Below are positions 10,936 through 19,312 of a stretch of 64,000 nucleotides of DNA, piece by piece; position 1 is the first letter of the stretch, and each line of letters starts with the position of its first letter. The DNA comes from Metaphire vulgaris (taxonomy: Eukaryota > Annelida > Clitellata > Crassiclitellata > Megascolecidae): the NCBI GenBank assembly GCA_018105865.1, contig CM030834.1, forward strand, positions 10,237,219 to 10,301,218, given 5' to 3'. Made by a program: the position numbers and the translations under genes. A model generated the notes under the pieces. It did not search any database. It was not told where the DNA came from and worked only from the letters and a program-made list of their open reading frames with translations.

Positions 10936-11275
10936 CTCTCTATATATCTATATATTAATATATAACTATATTAATTATTATATGATATATATATATATAA
11001 ATCAGAGCAGTGTATGTGGTTTTTTCGTGTCTCTGCTATCCTCAAAATATCAGTTCTAAATACCTAACCCCCCGACGCCTAACTAAACGCAAGAAACGTC
11101 GGATTTGGGATTTTGGTCGCAAGAAGCTGTTTCAACTCACTGCTCTTGAGGTTCTTGAATACTTCGGAGCGTTTCTGAAACCATGGTAACAGGGAGTTGA
11201 TATCGAAGTCTCGTCTCTTGTCCGGAGGGAAGGAGATCAATTGTCGTACTTGCTCGTACGTCAGTGCCATTACAT
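2117..11275 (-). CDS. Cyclic nucleotide-binding domain protein, CNBD2-like (partial, 4 exons)
   Basis: Minus-strand exons are 11275-11141, 5991-5904, 5462-5299 and 2426-2117. All four joins have GT donors, AG acceptors and matching codon phase. The spliced protein reads an N-terminal helical stretch (LLPWFQKRSEVFKNL), the hairpin VVIRQGNTGD, then MYIILGGQVTIY, and a phosphate-binding cassette FGEVALMSEDCIRSASVV with the Glu and Arg expected to contact cyclic nucleotide. A second domain then begins (VLTKQG...YFILS) and is cut off by a donor at 2116. Two adjacent CNB domains and a RYC-less N-terminus resemble CNBD2-type proteins, which are cytoplasmic and linked to sperm in vertebrates (family knowledge). 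Upstream exons before 11275 and downstream exons below 2117 were not identified, so the start and stop are unknown. Introns are filled with hAT elements, a mariner remnant and a SINE. Family call is good; exact orthology is inference. Confidence 0.8.
2482..3089. mobile_element. hAT-type element, CAGTGGAGGCTCC family, with nested insertion
   Basis: The left end CAGTGGAGGCTCCAAGAAC and right end AACGTGGAACTGCTCCTG match the termini of the 15037, 16516 and 33377 elements. Flanks GCCGTCCT (2474-2481) and GCCATCCT (3090-3097) form a 7/8 target duplication. A second element (2831-3040) is inserted inside it. Confidence 0.75.
2831..3040. mobile_element. Nested hAT-type element, CAGGGCC ends
   Basis: The ends CAGGGCCATATTAAG and CTTAATCCGGCCCTG are near-perfect inverted repeats. 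Flanking CCTGTGGG (2823-2830) and TCTGTGGG (3041-3048) match at 7 of 8 bases. The interior carries two copies of the CCTTTTTTTGCTTGTCAG motif about 42 bp apart. Confidence 0.8.
3170..3488 (-). mobile_element. 5S rRNA-headed SINE
   Basis: Read on the minus strand, the head (about 3480-3390) matches 5S rRNA across the internal promoter: GAAGTTAAGCAACGTCG (A-box side) and CTTGGATGGGTGACC then CCCGGGA (C box). An unrelated body follows with GCAGCGTTAAGCTGC and AGTAATGGCAACC. It ends in a short-motif tail of CTTTAC repeats. It is flanked by a perfect 12-bp duplication TAATTAGTAGTA (3158-3169 and 3489-3500). That makes it a SINE3-like retroposon rather than a 5S gene. Its body is shared with the tRNA-headed SINE at 52.67 kb. 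Confidence 0.88.
3501..4856. other. Intron of the CNBD gene, no exon seen
   Basis: The stretch starts with decayed AGT/AAT repeats (to about 3565) and has an AT-only tract near 3846-3912. The rest is unremarkable AT-rich DNA. It lies between CNBD exons at 2117-2426 and 5299-5462. Confidence 0.45.
4856..4931. repeat. (AAT)n microsatellite
   Basis: An almost pure AAT/TAA array of about 75 bp. The poly-Ile and poly-Leu open frames across it are artefacts. Confidence 0.95.
5299..5462 (-). CDS. CNBD gene exon: core beta strands plus acidic/Ser loop
   Basis: The exon begins with the third base of a codon and gives MYIILGGQVTIY, a textbook CNB beta strand. A poorly conserved loop rich in Ser, Asn and Asp follows, then QQLGNFVTTL. 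The best donor is GTACGT after position 5299, which leaves one base and joins in frame to the exon at 2426 to give TTLKSGSAFGE. A later possible donor (GATAA|GTAACG) breaks phase and was rejected. Confidence 0.82.
5488..5715. repeat. (AAT)n then (AGT)n compound microsatellite
   Basis: AAT units (5488-5520) pass into a long, interrupted AGT/TAG array. It lies in the intron between the exons at 5462 and 5904, close to both splice junctions. Confidence 0.92.
5904..5991 (-). CDS. CNBD gene exon: helix and VVIRQG hairpin (short exon)
   Basis: This 88-base exon lies between a TTGCAG acceptor and a GTAGGT donor. It encodes LLFDVIKNLHLIQVEQDEVV followed by IRQGNTGD, the conserved first hairpin of a CNB domain. 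Its phase matches both neighbours, giving NLKSK-LLFDV upstream and NTGDC-MYIIL downstream. It supplies the part of the domain that would otherwise be missing, which is the best evidence that the four exons form one gene. Confidence 0.85.
6000..7640. other. CNBD gene intron, no recognisable feature
   Basis: Open frames at 6599-6889 and 6858-7145 overlap on opposite strands and show no domain, splice context or codon pattern. I see no transposon ends. It is the proximal part of the long intron between the exons at 5991 and 11141. Confidence 0.4.
7645..7745 (-). mobile_element. tRNA-derived SINE
   Basis: On the minus strand the head reads GGAAGATGGCAGAGTGGG (A box TGGCnnAGTGGG) and later GCGGGTTCAAGCCCC (B box GGTTCAAnCC). 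The two RNA polymerase III boxes have tRNA-like spacing. A second copy in the same orientation is at 58735-58860, and a third related head is at about 56986. The shared tail 'aaagtggcttaga' follows both minus-strand copies. Confidence 0.75.
7775..8110 (+). mobile_element. 3' end of a CR1/Rex1/L2-type LINE with (CTA)n tail
   Basis: The frame 7793-7891 encodes WNSLPVQVRQTDCLTTFRSR, then LKTHLFLTAYPP and a stop. This is the classic C-terminus of CR1/L2/Rex1 reverse transcriptases. A 3' UTR follows with 'ggcgctaaagaagt', ending in a (CTA)n array (8041-8107). Related tails occur at 17465, 36588 and 39500. Confidence 0.82.
8408..8472. repeat. (GAA)n microsatellite
   Basis: Uninterrupted GAA/TTC purine-pyrimidine array of about 65 bp. 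It is a triplex-prone trinucleotide repeat lying in the long CNBD intron. Confidence 0.95.
8480..9130. other. Intronic, nothing recognised
   Basis: Moderate GC DNA without a convincing exon or element end on either strand. A frame at 8530-8808 is open but has no recognisable domain. Confidence 0.35.
9236..9357. repeat. (TTA)n microsatellite
   Basis: About 120 bp of TTA/ATT repeats following a short AAT run. Predicted Ile/Leu-rich peptides here are artefacts. Confidence 0.95.
9430..9695. repeat. Tandem CTGTCTCT tract then (TA)n(GT)n
   Basis: A degenerate TCTGTCTCTG-type array (about 9445-9580) runs into TA units and then a GT array (9601-9690). The whole tract is alternating or pyrimidine-biased and Z-DNA prone, with no coding value. 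Confidence 0.9.
9868..10843 (+). mobile_element. Degenerate Tc1/mariner-type element with ~200-bp inverted repeats
   Basis: The ends (CAAGGTGTAAAAGTGGAAAG and its mirror at 10843) start inverted repeats of roughly 200 bp, matching at most positions, for example around 'atctcggccgcgtgtgtag'. TA dinucleotides flank both ends (9866 and 10844). A C-terminal transposase fragment lies between them. The element is about 976 bp, shorter than a full-length mariner-type element, so the 5' half of the gene has been lost. Confidence 0.85.
10186..10541 (+). pseudogene. Tc1/mariner transposase C-terminal fragment
   Basis: The frame carries FQQDGAPAH and WPPNSPDINPLDFHVWG, the second and third catalytic Asp motifs of a DDE/D transposase. 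I count 37 residues between the two Asp residues, which fits the DD37D (maT-like) group rather than classical DD34D mariners. A TAA after LDRY interrupts the frame, but coding resumes (KYQPKPQNFTELKTVLKNIW) to a stop near 10541. The first catalytic Asp region is absent, so this copy is inactive. Confidence 0.85.
10858..10975. repeat. (CT)n then (TA)n microsatellite
   Basis: A CT array to about 10925 is followed by TA-rich sequence. It directly abuts the right end of the mariner-type element. Confidence 0.92.
11141..11275 (-). CDS. CNBD gene exon: N-terminal helical region before CNB domain 1
   Basis: The exon encodes VMALTYEQVRQLISFPPDKR and then DINSLLPWFQKRSEVFKNLKS, ending in a GTGAGT donor in phase 1. 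CNBD-family proteins carry a similar helical segment with an 'LL..F...F.NL' pattern just before the first CNB domain. The acceptor is GGCGGCAG; the preceding exon (which must end in phase 1) was not found between 11.3 and 22 kb. Confidence 0.72.
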
Positions 11276-11482
11276 CTGCCGCCCTACGCACCAAAATCAG
11301 TAGACAAACAAGCGACGTCAACAAGACAAAGTCACAGAACAGTCCAAAAATACACACCGACCTTCCTCGAGCCCCACTCCACACTTTTTGAGAGGCTAGC
11401 GCTAGCCTAGGGATGGGGAAATATGGAGTTTGCCCTCTCTCACTTTTATCCAAGTTTACGCCTATCCGACCGTCGACTTCAG

Positions 11483-11643
11483 CCAGTGTTTATTCTAGGC
11501 CTTCTCTGAGGGGAATTCCCCCTCCAAGTTTCAATTTTTCCTCAATTTTTTACATTTGGCAAGTAGTTTGACCTCCCCAATGTCTGTTCCCCTCCAAAAA
11601 TTTTAAACTCCCCCCAAAGTCTAGGTGGCTAGAATAGTCACTG
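11483..11643. mobile_element. hAT-type MITE, CAGTGTTTATTCTAG family
   Basis: The left end CAGTGTTTATTCTAGGCC and right end GGTGGCTAGAATAGTCACTG are imperfect inverted repeats. GACTTCAG before and GATTTCAG after match at 7 of 8 bases. Other members are at 22573-22899 and 54616-54798. Confidence 0.72.
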
Positions 11644-12018
11644 GATTTCAGTTGCTAACCTGATGTCTGCTGATGGGTGACCACTAGTGCAACCAGCCAA
11701 TTTGTCTAAGATAATATTATTTACACCGTTGTCAAATTAATTAATCAAACGGACTGCCGTTGCAACATGGATCCAGACTTCGATGGTGACGGTTGGAAAA
11801 CGAACTCGTATGCATAGACCTGATTCCCGGTTGGTCAATTAGTACAGTGCTAAAACGTGAGCAGAAAGCAGATTAGTTCATTGGACGGTTAGGCCTCCCA
11901 TAAATATTCGGATATTCCTAATAACCGGAGTTTATTAGTGTAAACCTGGATGAAAAATTGGGGGACCCCTACATCTTCTCCGTTCCCATGGTAGCTTCTC
12001 AGAAAGTGGTGGTTGGGG

Positions 12019-12267
12019 TAGTGGCGTAGCCAAGGAAGGTTGGGGTTAAAAAACCCTTGACTGCCGAAAACAAAATAAATATTTTAATGAGTTCCTATGC
12101 ATTTTTAATTTTTGACGCGACTTTGGGATCAAACCCCCCTTGGCTATAAAATGTAACGGTGTTTAAGAGGCGATGACCTCTTTTTGCTTGTCAAGATTTT
12201 TCCAAAGTTGGTCAAGGTCAAAACCAAAATCCAAACCCCCCTTCCTTAAATCCTGGCTACGCCACTG
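12019..12267. mobile_element. hAT-type MITE, CAGTGGCGTAGC family
   Basis: Ends TAGTGGCGTAGCCAAGGAA and TCCTGGCTACGCCACTG are inverted repeats. GTTGGGG is duplicated on each side. The interior holds one copy of the CTTTTTGCTTGTCA motif (12172-12193). Confidence 0.75.
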
Positions 12268-12279
12268 GTTGGGGGCTCA

Positions 12280-13080
12280 AGTCTAGAAGCCTAATGGAAG
12301 TTTGTGCCTATTACCGAAGTGACGATATTTGAGAATCGCGAAGCTTAATTGTTTCATAATGCCGAATAAAAGTTACATGCTGTTAAATAAACTAATGACA
12401 TCACGAAGAACCAGGAACCTCCTCTAAGAGTCCCCTTCCCCTATAGGCTACAAACTGCACTGCTTAAATACCCAACCAGCGTACTAAATATTATCACCGC
12501 TCTGCATTCGACGGTCTGGCTGGCCCTTGCAGTAGTCATTGCATAGAATGTTGTATTTGAAAATGCGTGACGTATAGGCCTACTGTTTGCAAAGAGTTTC
12601 AACATGATGCGAATTAACATTGCTATCAGTTGTGCGTAAAGCACTTCACTCTGCTTATATTCGGCCTCTTTGGATGTGTAGACATGTCGACCGCCTTCTT
12701 ATAATAACAACCATAAATTTTTAAAATAACTTTTGTTAATTAAAGAAAAACTAGGTGTTTACCCGTCAAAAATGACGGGGAGATTGGCTGTTTTACGACG
12801 CGCGATTTTGCGCAAATGCAATAGCATTTTGCGCAATTAATTGTCCTTAACTCGCCGCCTTTGCCTTCAACCGAGTTAACGCCCATTTTCGCATGAATTT
12901 TCTAAAGCCAGTGGCGTAACTAAAACTTGATAGTCAACGTAAAACTGTAATGATTTGGCAGTGTCGAACGACATGCAGTGCTTGATTCTCTTGTTTGCTG
13001 TGCTTAATTTGCACGTCAAAAATAACAGCCTGCTACTCATTCTCATTTGATTGTCGGAAAGCTCGTGAACGCTAGACTTT
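12280..13080. other. Nothing recognised
   Basis: Intergenic or intronic DNA with no exon, SINE box or element end that I can support. The short sequence 'ccagtggcgtaactaaaac' at 12909 looks like a lone CAGTGGCGTA element end with no partner. Confidence 0.35.
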
Positions 13081-13086
13081 TTGTTT

Positions 13087-13190
13087 TGCGCGGACGGTTA
13101 GAAAGAGGAATAAAAAGCTAAACAATGGTGCAAACCTCATCTTCTTAGCTCTTATGTAGCCTGAGATATAGCAAATTCAAAAAAAATTGG
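13087..13190 (+). repeat. Direct repeat copy A (~100 bp)
   Basis: This block (cggacggttagaaagagga ... gatatagcaaatt) recurs in the same orientation at 13461-13556 with few changes. The 270 bp between them is not duplicated. Confidence 0.8.
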
Positions 13191-13460
13191 AAGCTTTCTC
13201 AGATTTCAAAACTTTCGCGAAATTCGCTGATAATACTTATGTTCAAACATTGGGGTCGAGTTAGAATTGATAGATCTTTACCAAATATCAACCGATTTTC
13301 AAAATTTTTGGTTTATTTTCTTCCTCTGATATCCCTTTACAACTTTGCCGCTGACCAAAGTGGGGTTACCGCTGAAAATTTTTTCTAGGGGCTTTGAAAT
13401 GTTTTGGGGGAAATGGTGATATTTTAGGCCGTAAAGTGGACTCTACCCCCAATTTTTTTG

Positions 13461-13556
13461 CACGGACGGTTAGAAAGAGGAATTAAAAATCTAAACAATG
13501 GTGCAAACCTCATCTTTTAGCTCCTATATAGCCTGATATATAGCAAATTTAAAACG
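13461..13556 (+). repeat. Direct repeat copy B (~100 bp)
   Basis: The second copy of the 13087 block. It preserves 'ctaaacaatggtgcaaacct' exactly. No element ends were recognised, so this is either a local duplication or two LTR-like remnants too decayed to classify. Confidence 0.8.
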
Positions 13557-13699
13557 TTACACCAATCATTTCTGAAGAACGCTTTTCCAAAAATTAAATC
13601 CCCAGTACGGTGATTTGCTTCAACATTTAATCCCCACTTGAAGGGTTAAATATAAAAATAGGTATTGAGGCTAGGAAGGAATAAATATATATAATAACG

Positions 13700-14160
13700 G
13701 GGTCAGGGCATTGGGAGAGGAAGGAAGCTTTGGGAGAAGGGAAGTGGGTTGCACGGGTTTTTTAGGAGCAGCGTTGTGTAGGTTTTGGAACGGGGTTTTG
13801 TGGCCATAGATTTGGGAACGGGGTTTGGGGCCGGTGGGGTAGGGGCGGAGGGTGATGGGTTGGGTCCGAGGCGATTGGGAAAGGGATGGGGAGAGGAAAT
13901 GGGGTTGGGAGAGTGATGGGGAGAGGAAGGGAACTGGGGTTTGGGGCCTGTTGGGTAGGGCGGGTATGAGTTGGGGCCTGGGGCGATTGGGAGAGAGATG
14001 GGGAGAGAAAAGGAGTTGGAAGAGGGATGGGAGAGAGGAAGAGGAACGGGGTTTTGGGGCCTGTGGGGTAGGGCGGGGTGGGGATGGGTTGGGGCCAGCA
14101 TGGGTTGGGGCCCTAGGGCGATTGGGAGAGGGATGGGGAGAGGGAAGGGAACGGGGATTT
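13700..14160 (+). repeat. G-rich minisatellite, ~105-110 bp unit
   Basis: About four degenerate copies of a unit containing GAACGGGGTTTTGGGGCC, then GTGGGGTAGGGCGGGG and GGGCGATTGGGAGAGGGATG. Successive 'gaac(g/t)gggg' starts lie near 13815, 13938, 14043 and 14150. The + strand has dozens of G3-G4 runs and should form G-quadruplexes. Open frames in all phases result from the lack of stops in G-rich DNA. Confidence 0.88.
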
Positions 14161-14543
14161 GAGCTGCAATTGAGACGCTTCGTTAAACGCTGAGTTGTTT
14201 ATACAGTTTTGATTAAACAATTTCGTTGTTATGGTAACAGCGTCTTGCAATATCTGCCGTGTATCGTGACCGACAGACAGACCGGACATCGAGAATTATA
14301 TAATAAGATATCCAATCTTGTCCGGTAAATAAACGCTTCTTTGAAAACTGGTGTTCATGCGCTCTACACTTCAACGATCGCGCCTAGATTGAGCTAAATG
14401 CCTATTAACACTCAATGGTCAATTTATTGATTTGAAAAGCAGTGGCCTCTGCTTTCTGTTTGATTTTTGAAATTTAAAAATAACAATGGGCCTACTTATC
14501 GCTTGCATTTTCCATGTTCTAGCCATTTTTAAAATTCTGCAGC
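14161..14543. other. Nothing recognised
   Basis: AT-rich spacer between the G-rich minisatellite and the next hAT element. No exon or repeat match to the rest of the window was found. Confidence 0.35.
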
Positions 14544-14829
14544 CAGTGGCGTAACTAGGAGGGGGCGGGGGGCACTTTGTTGACTTCCCCCGGGCCCCGG
14601 GCTTAGACCCCGAAGAGGGGTCTAAGCTAGGGTTAGGTTAGGGTTAACCCTAACTTAAACTTATCCCTAACCCTAGAAATGATGGAAATGATGTGGTGAG
14701 GACCTTTTTTTTGCTCGTCAGGGTTAAAAAAGTGGAGACGATAACGTTTTTTTTTGCTCGTCAGCTCGAAACTCTGGGGCCCCATGTCAAAGATGCCCCC
14801 GGGCCCCCAAAAGTCACGCTACGCCACTG
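14544..14829. mobile_element. hAT-type MITE, CAGTGGCGTA family, with telomere-like core
   Basis: The ends CAGTGGCGTAACTAGG and GTCACGCTACGCCACTG are inverted repeats with a perfect 8-bp duplication TCTGCAGC (14536-14543 and 14830-14837). Inside are head-to-head TTAGGG-like repeats (14626-14676) and two copies of the TTTTTTTGCTCGTCAG motif 41 bp apart. Confidence 0.88.
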
Positions 14830-15036
14830 TCTGCAGCGCTTTGCCTGTTGTCCAAAACTAGAAAAAAGTAGTTCTTTTGAGATTCGTCCATGAAAACGCG
14901 AAACAGACACAACGCTTGTGTGCAGCCTTTAAACAGCGCCCTCTCTTCATGACACACATGCTTGGCCTCAAAGCACTGTTCGATAGCCTAGTGCCTCGGC
15001 ATTCAAGAAAGTGCATGACGCAGAAATACGTCTCTT

Positions 15037-15326
15037 CAGGGGCGGTTCCACGTTGGGGATGGCTTGGGGATGCATCCCACAACCGAGCTTCTTTTTTTGC
15101 CTGTCAGCGTTTCCGGGGGTTTACCGGCCCGAGTCCGTTATGCCACTACATGTACGCCGGGTATTTGTACACAAAACAGGGCTGATGACCTTTTTTTGCT
15201 TGTCAGCCTTTTTCGGGATTTCATTTCATCCCCCTCCCACCAACTTCCTAGAAATTCATTGAATCCCCACCAACTTCCTAAAAAATTCTTGCACCCCCCA
15301 ATCAAGAATTCTTGGAACCGCCACTG
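15037..15326. mobile_element. hAT-type MITE, CAGGGGCGGTTCC family
   Basis: The left end CAGGGGCGGTTCCACGTTGG and right end TTCTTGGAACCGCCACTG are inverted repeats. Flanks CGTCTCTT and CGTGTCTC agree at 6 of 8 bases. Two copies of the TTTTTTTGC(T/C)TGTCAG motif lie inside (about 15090 and 15190). Confidence 0.75.
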
Positions 15327-15329
15327 CGT

Positions 15330-16100
15330 GTCTCGGGAACTATGAGAGTTTCTGATGACATGATTAAGCCGCGTCCAGCTGACTGACTGTCGGTGAACAG
15401 ACATGTGCGCCTGATTAAACTGACATCGCCCTACAGCACCGAACACCAATGAAGCTGATTAAATGAACTCGGCTGCCACGACGGCAGACACGAATGTGTG
15501 AAGAAAATTGAAACAATAATGGGTTGTAATTCTACTGAACAAGCGATTAACACAATCCTATATGCTATATGTTGCTACGAAACTACTCTGCAAAGTGTTG
15601 TCTCAATCTGCGGCTACTAAGCGTCGTAGGTTCACAAGGCGCTAGAGAAATCTCAAGAAATGACTTCAGTACATTACCCAAGCGTCTGATTACGTTCTCT
15701 CTGCATTTTTCCCGAACACGGCAACATTTAAAGGACATTGTATTCTTTTAGGCAATGGTGGACAGAACTTTAAACACTTTGAAACAGTCACTTTTCTTTT
15801 CGAGCATTTCCAATCGTTTCAATTTGGACAACATTTTCAATGACACCCACAGAAAAACTCAAAGGACTCCAAGAATTCTCTTCAGAGATAACATGTAGGC
15901 TAAACAAAAGCTCGTTCCTAATGTATTTAATTTTATTTCAACATTTAAAAATATGAATAAAAAGATCCAGATTAGAAAGTGTCTTTCGTGCTTTAGAATT
16001 ATACATTCTGTGGATTAATTTTGAATCATTGCACACTAGGCCTACAGGCTTAGTATTCTCGATTGCTTCTGTTTTCTCCAACGGAGCTGGTATTTGTGTG
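15330..16100. other. Nothing recognised
   Basis: Unique-looking AT-rich sequence. The short frame at 15569-15751 and others have no domain or splice support. Confidence 0.35.
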
Positions 16101-16111
16101 CATATATAATG

Positions 16112-16386
16112 CAGAGGCGTAGCGAGGGTATCCGGCGCACGGGGGCAAAGTGTACCGTTGGCGTCCCCAACAGTGCTGACGAGCAAAAAGGTCCCATTGT
16201 TCTCGGCGCTCGGCGCCCCTCAAGTCTTACGGGCGTCTCTCTTCATATAGTGCTGACGAGCAAAAAAGGTCGTCGCACATGTTTCTTCTTCTTTATTATG
16301 CATTTCACTTACCCATGTACCCAATTTTAGCGCCCCCACCTCGGCGCCTGGGGGCATATGCCCCCCTGCCCCTCGCTACGCCTCTG
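16112..16386. mobile_element. hAT-type MITE, CAGAGGCGTAGC family
   Basis: The ends CAGAGGCGTAGCGAGGG and CCCTCGCTACGCCTCTG are a perfect 17-bp inverted repeat. Flanks are a perfect 8-bp duplication ATATAATG (16104-16111 and 16387-16394). Two reverse-orientation copies of the CTGACGAGCAAAAA motif lie inside. It is the best-preserved, probably youngest, member of its family here. Confidence 0.93.
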
Positions 16387-16515
16387 ATATAATGGTGGGA
16401 AAACGTTGAAAACGTTAACTGAAATTATCTTCGCTGGAAGTTTCACTCTACACTGGAATTTTCAAACCAAATCCGAACCTCCTGCAGAGAATTCAGAATT
16501 CGTTAGCCAGAGCCA

Positions 16516-16688
16516 CAGCGGAGGCTCCACATGGGGGTCCCTGCCCCTTATTGAATACCTGCCCCCTCCAATGGCCCTCCTGTTGGGACCCTATACTTAC
16601 TACTACATACCTAGCAGCAAATAGTTGGCCCCATGCTTAGAAGTCTCCACCCCAACGCCCCCTTGTCAAAATCCTGGAGCCGCCACTG
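16516..16688. mobile_element. Short hAT-type MITE, CAGCGGAGGCTCC family
   Basis: The ends CAGCGGAGGCTCCAC and TCCTGGAGCCGCCACTG are inverted repeats. Flanks are a perfect 8-bp duplication CAGAGCCA (16508-16515 and 16689-16696). At 173 bp it is one of the shortest members and lacks the internal TTGCTTGTCAG motif. Confidence 0.9.
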
Positions 16689-16884
16689 CAGAGCCATCGC
16701 CAGAACAGTCAACTAACTATGAGCATATATGGCGTCTGTACAGTGTACAATGTACTCAAAACACTGCACTTAACCTGTCAAATAAAGTCGAATTTAATAC
16801 CGATCTTGTCCACGTTCTTTGCCTACATTAGCTTAGCAAGTCACCAGCAATCGACCAATTAAGTCTTTCGACGCTATTCTAGGG

Positions 16885-16999
16885 CAAGGATGTAGCCAGG
16901 AATTTGATTGGGGGTATAATGTGACTGAGGGAGTATAAATCTTAAAAACTTTTAAAATCTTTAAAAAACACATTAAAAATTTTAAGGTTGTCTGATTTG

Positions 17000-17071
<72 letters not shown>

Positions 17072-17306
17072 GCCCTCGGTACTTCATTCCTGAGGGACTT
17101 ATGATAAAAAATTGTCCGGAGACCTGAAATTATAGTGTGCTAGCTCTCGTTCACCGGTTGCAAACTGGAAAATGTTCCTCGGAATGCGATGGCGTTGAAA
17201 CGCTGAATCGTGACGGATATTCTTTGGAACAGAAAGCATCCTTCTCTATTGTCCCTCCTCGTAGATTGTAGGGCAATGAGTCGACTAACATATATATAAT
17301 ATATAT

Positions 17307-17382
<76 letters not shown>

Positions 17383-17409
17383 GATATATCCCCCGTCGCT
17401 ACGCCCCTG
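16885..17409. mobile_element. hAT-type element, second copy of the 1012 family, with (TA)n expansions
   Basis: The left end CAAGGATGTAGCCAGGAATT and right end CGTCGCTACGCCCCTG match the 1012-1845 element. Flanks TTCTAGGG and TTCTAGGA agree at 7 of 8 bases. Two long TA arrays (about 17005-17068 and 17290-17380) sit inside, in the same relative position as the TA-rich interior of the 1012 copy. Confidence 0.82.
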
Positions 17410-17464
17410 TTCTAGGACAACTATTAGAAGCCGTTCTCATTCTATTGCGGGATTCAACTCTAAA

Positions 17465-17740
17465 ATTCTGTCCCCACACAAGTTCACCAAACCGAGTGTC
17501 TCTCGACTTTCAGGTCTCGCCTTAAAACACGTCTCTTTTCTACTGAATACTCTCCTTGGACGGAACCAAATCCATTCTAATTGGAACGGCCTATGAAGCT
17601 TCAACTCTGAGCTGCCACGAACGTGAGACTTGTGCTGCGATGTTCACTTTGAAGCGACATAACGACGAATGCAAAATGCAATCAATATTATATGGCTCTA
17701 AAGCACTTCTATGATTTATTGATTGATAAATTGATTGTTT
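17465..17740 (+). mobile_element. CR1/Rex1-type LINE 3' end
   Basis: In one frame (from about 17466) it encodes NSVPTQVHQTECLSTFRSRL then KTRLFSTEYSPW, the same reverse-transcriptase C-terminus as at 7793. The 3' UTR reads 'tatggctctaaagcacttctatg' and ends in ATTG-type repeats near 17740. Confidence 0.78.
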
Positions 17741-18440
17741 GATTGAAACATACTGAATCTTTAAACACATGTGGTACAGAGTCTACAGACAAAGGCTGAA
17801 ATTGAGGCTCATAAATATATCAGGTCCCGAAAAGAGTTAAGACTCTAAAACTTCTATAACAAAATTATGTTCCGTACAAATTCATCACTGCTGATTATTC
17901 TAATATTTACTCCAAAAGCACGGTTTCAGTTGTTGCTATAGGCTTAGGCCTACTCATTGGTCAAATACGAACACGTTCTATCCTGAAATAAGGTTAATCA
18001 CTGATCAGCTCATGTCGCTCTCTCCAATGGAAGTTTATTCCGAGAGGCTTAAGAATACGACTGCTATAATTATTATTCTGAGGATCTCGGTAAAAGCGGT
18101 GTGGTGTACTGTACATCTTGGTAGTAGGACGGTGACCTATCAGGTAGGTCTACGCATGAACGACTACCGTTTAAGATGTTATCAAAGCGTGTTCGCGGTT
18201 TAATCTTATTTTAAATACAGTGAACCTGAGTCAACATTTGTCCTACAAATATGGGTCTGGTGGAATTGAATAATAATTACAAGCGGAGGCTCTGTAGTTT
18301 GAATTAAAGGGGATTTGAAAAAAATTGACAGCTGCATGTTGACAGGGTGAATGGGGTCATGAGAAGTTGACGTAATTTGGACTAGAGGGGGAATTCAGTA
18401 GACAGAACAGGAATTATTTCGCCCTACAAATTTCGCGTTG
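17741..18440. other. Nothing recognised
   Basis: Spacer between the LINE tail and the 18449 hAT element. A 63-codon frame at 18012-18203 has no recognisable domain. Confidence 0.35.
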
Positions 18441-18448
18441 CTTTAGAG

Positions 18449-19190
18449 CAGAGTTTCAAAACATTTTGGAACCGCTGCCCACTTCAACAGTTTTGTAACG
18501 TGCCGCGACCTAATCATAGCATGTAATGCATTAGGCCATATGGCGAACGTTAGCTGAACAGAAATTTCTTAGTTTTGAATAAATGCCAAACAAAAGCTCT
18601 GATTCAATGTGAATGAAAATACGGCAAATATATTAGACATAATTGTTTATATTTTTGCCAAATAAGACAAAATGAGAGAAATAGACACTGAAATTTCTTT
18701 AAAATTATCTTTTTAAAATTTTGCCAGTAACATACCTTTTTTACGCGTCTTAAAAATCATATGAGTACGACAAAATCGCTTTCGCAAGATGAAAGTCCGG
18801 GTTTAAGAAATTGAAGAGATACACTATTGTTAGTGGAGTTTCAGAGCAAAATGGTCGGAATACGCTTTCCCTGCGTTATTGCGAAATAAAATTAATTCTG
18901 AAAAGTACCCAAGGTTTCCTAAACTATTTGGAACTGTGCGACTCACTTCAGCGGCTTTTTAACATACCACGACCCTGCAAGCTTATCGTCAACTACATGG
19001 AGGATTGCAGGCATATAAATTTCTTGTAACCTATGCCTACCTCTAACTTTCAAGGCTTGCGACAGTGTGGTATTGGTTAGAAAATTACAGGTTTAAATCT
19101 AATTTCGCGCTACCCCGCGAGGGCCGCGACCCACTAGACTGAGCCGTGAGACCCACTTTTTGATCGCGATCCACAGTTTGGGAAACACTG
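18449..19190. mobile_element. hAT element without the later insertions (reference copy)
   Basis: The left end CAGAGTTTCAAAACATTTTG and right end CACAGTTTGGGAAACACTG are of the Charlie/hAT 'CAGTGTTTCCCAAACTG' type. Flanks CTTTAGAG (18441-18448) and TTTTAGAG (19191-19198) agree at 7 of 8 bases. It is homologous in reverse orientation to 33202-35324 and lacks the two insertions found there, so it preserves both empty sites. Confidence 0.86.
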
Positions 19191-19312
19191 TTTTAGAGCA
19201 CGGATGGACAACCATTTTGTTTATTTGTTTGTTTATTCTAGGTCAAGGGTCAATTTGAACATTCCCAGATTACTCGAGGGCCGCAATCTCGAAATGCATG
19301 CTCCATAGATTA

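Noticed and set aside
14626..14676. Chromosome end or fusion point from TTAGGG repeats
   Set aside because: The repeats lie inside a MITE with intact ends and target duplication, so they arrived with it.
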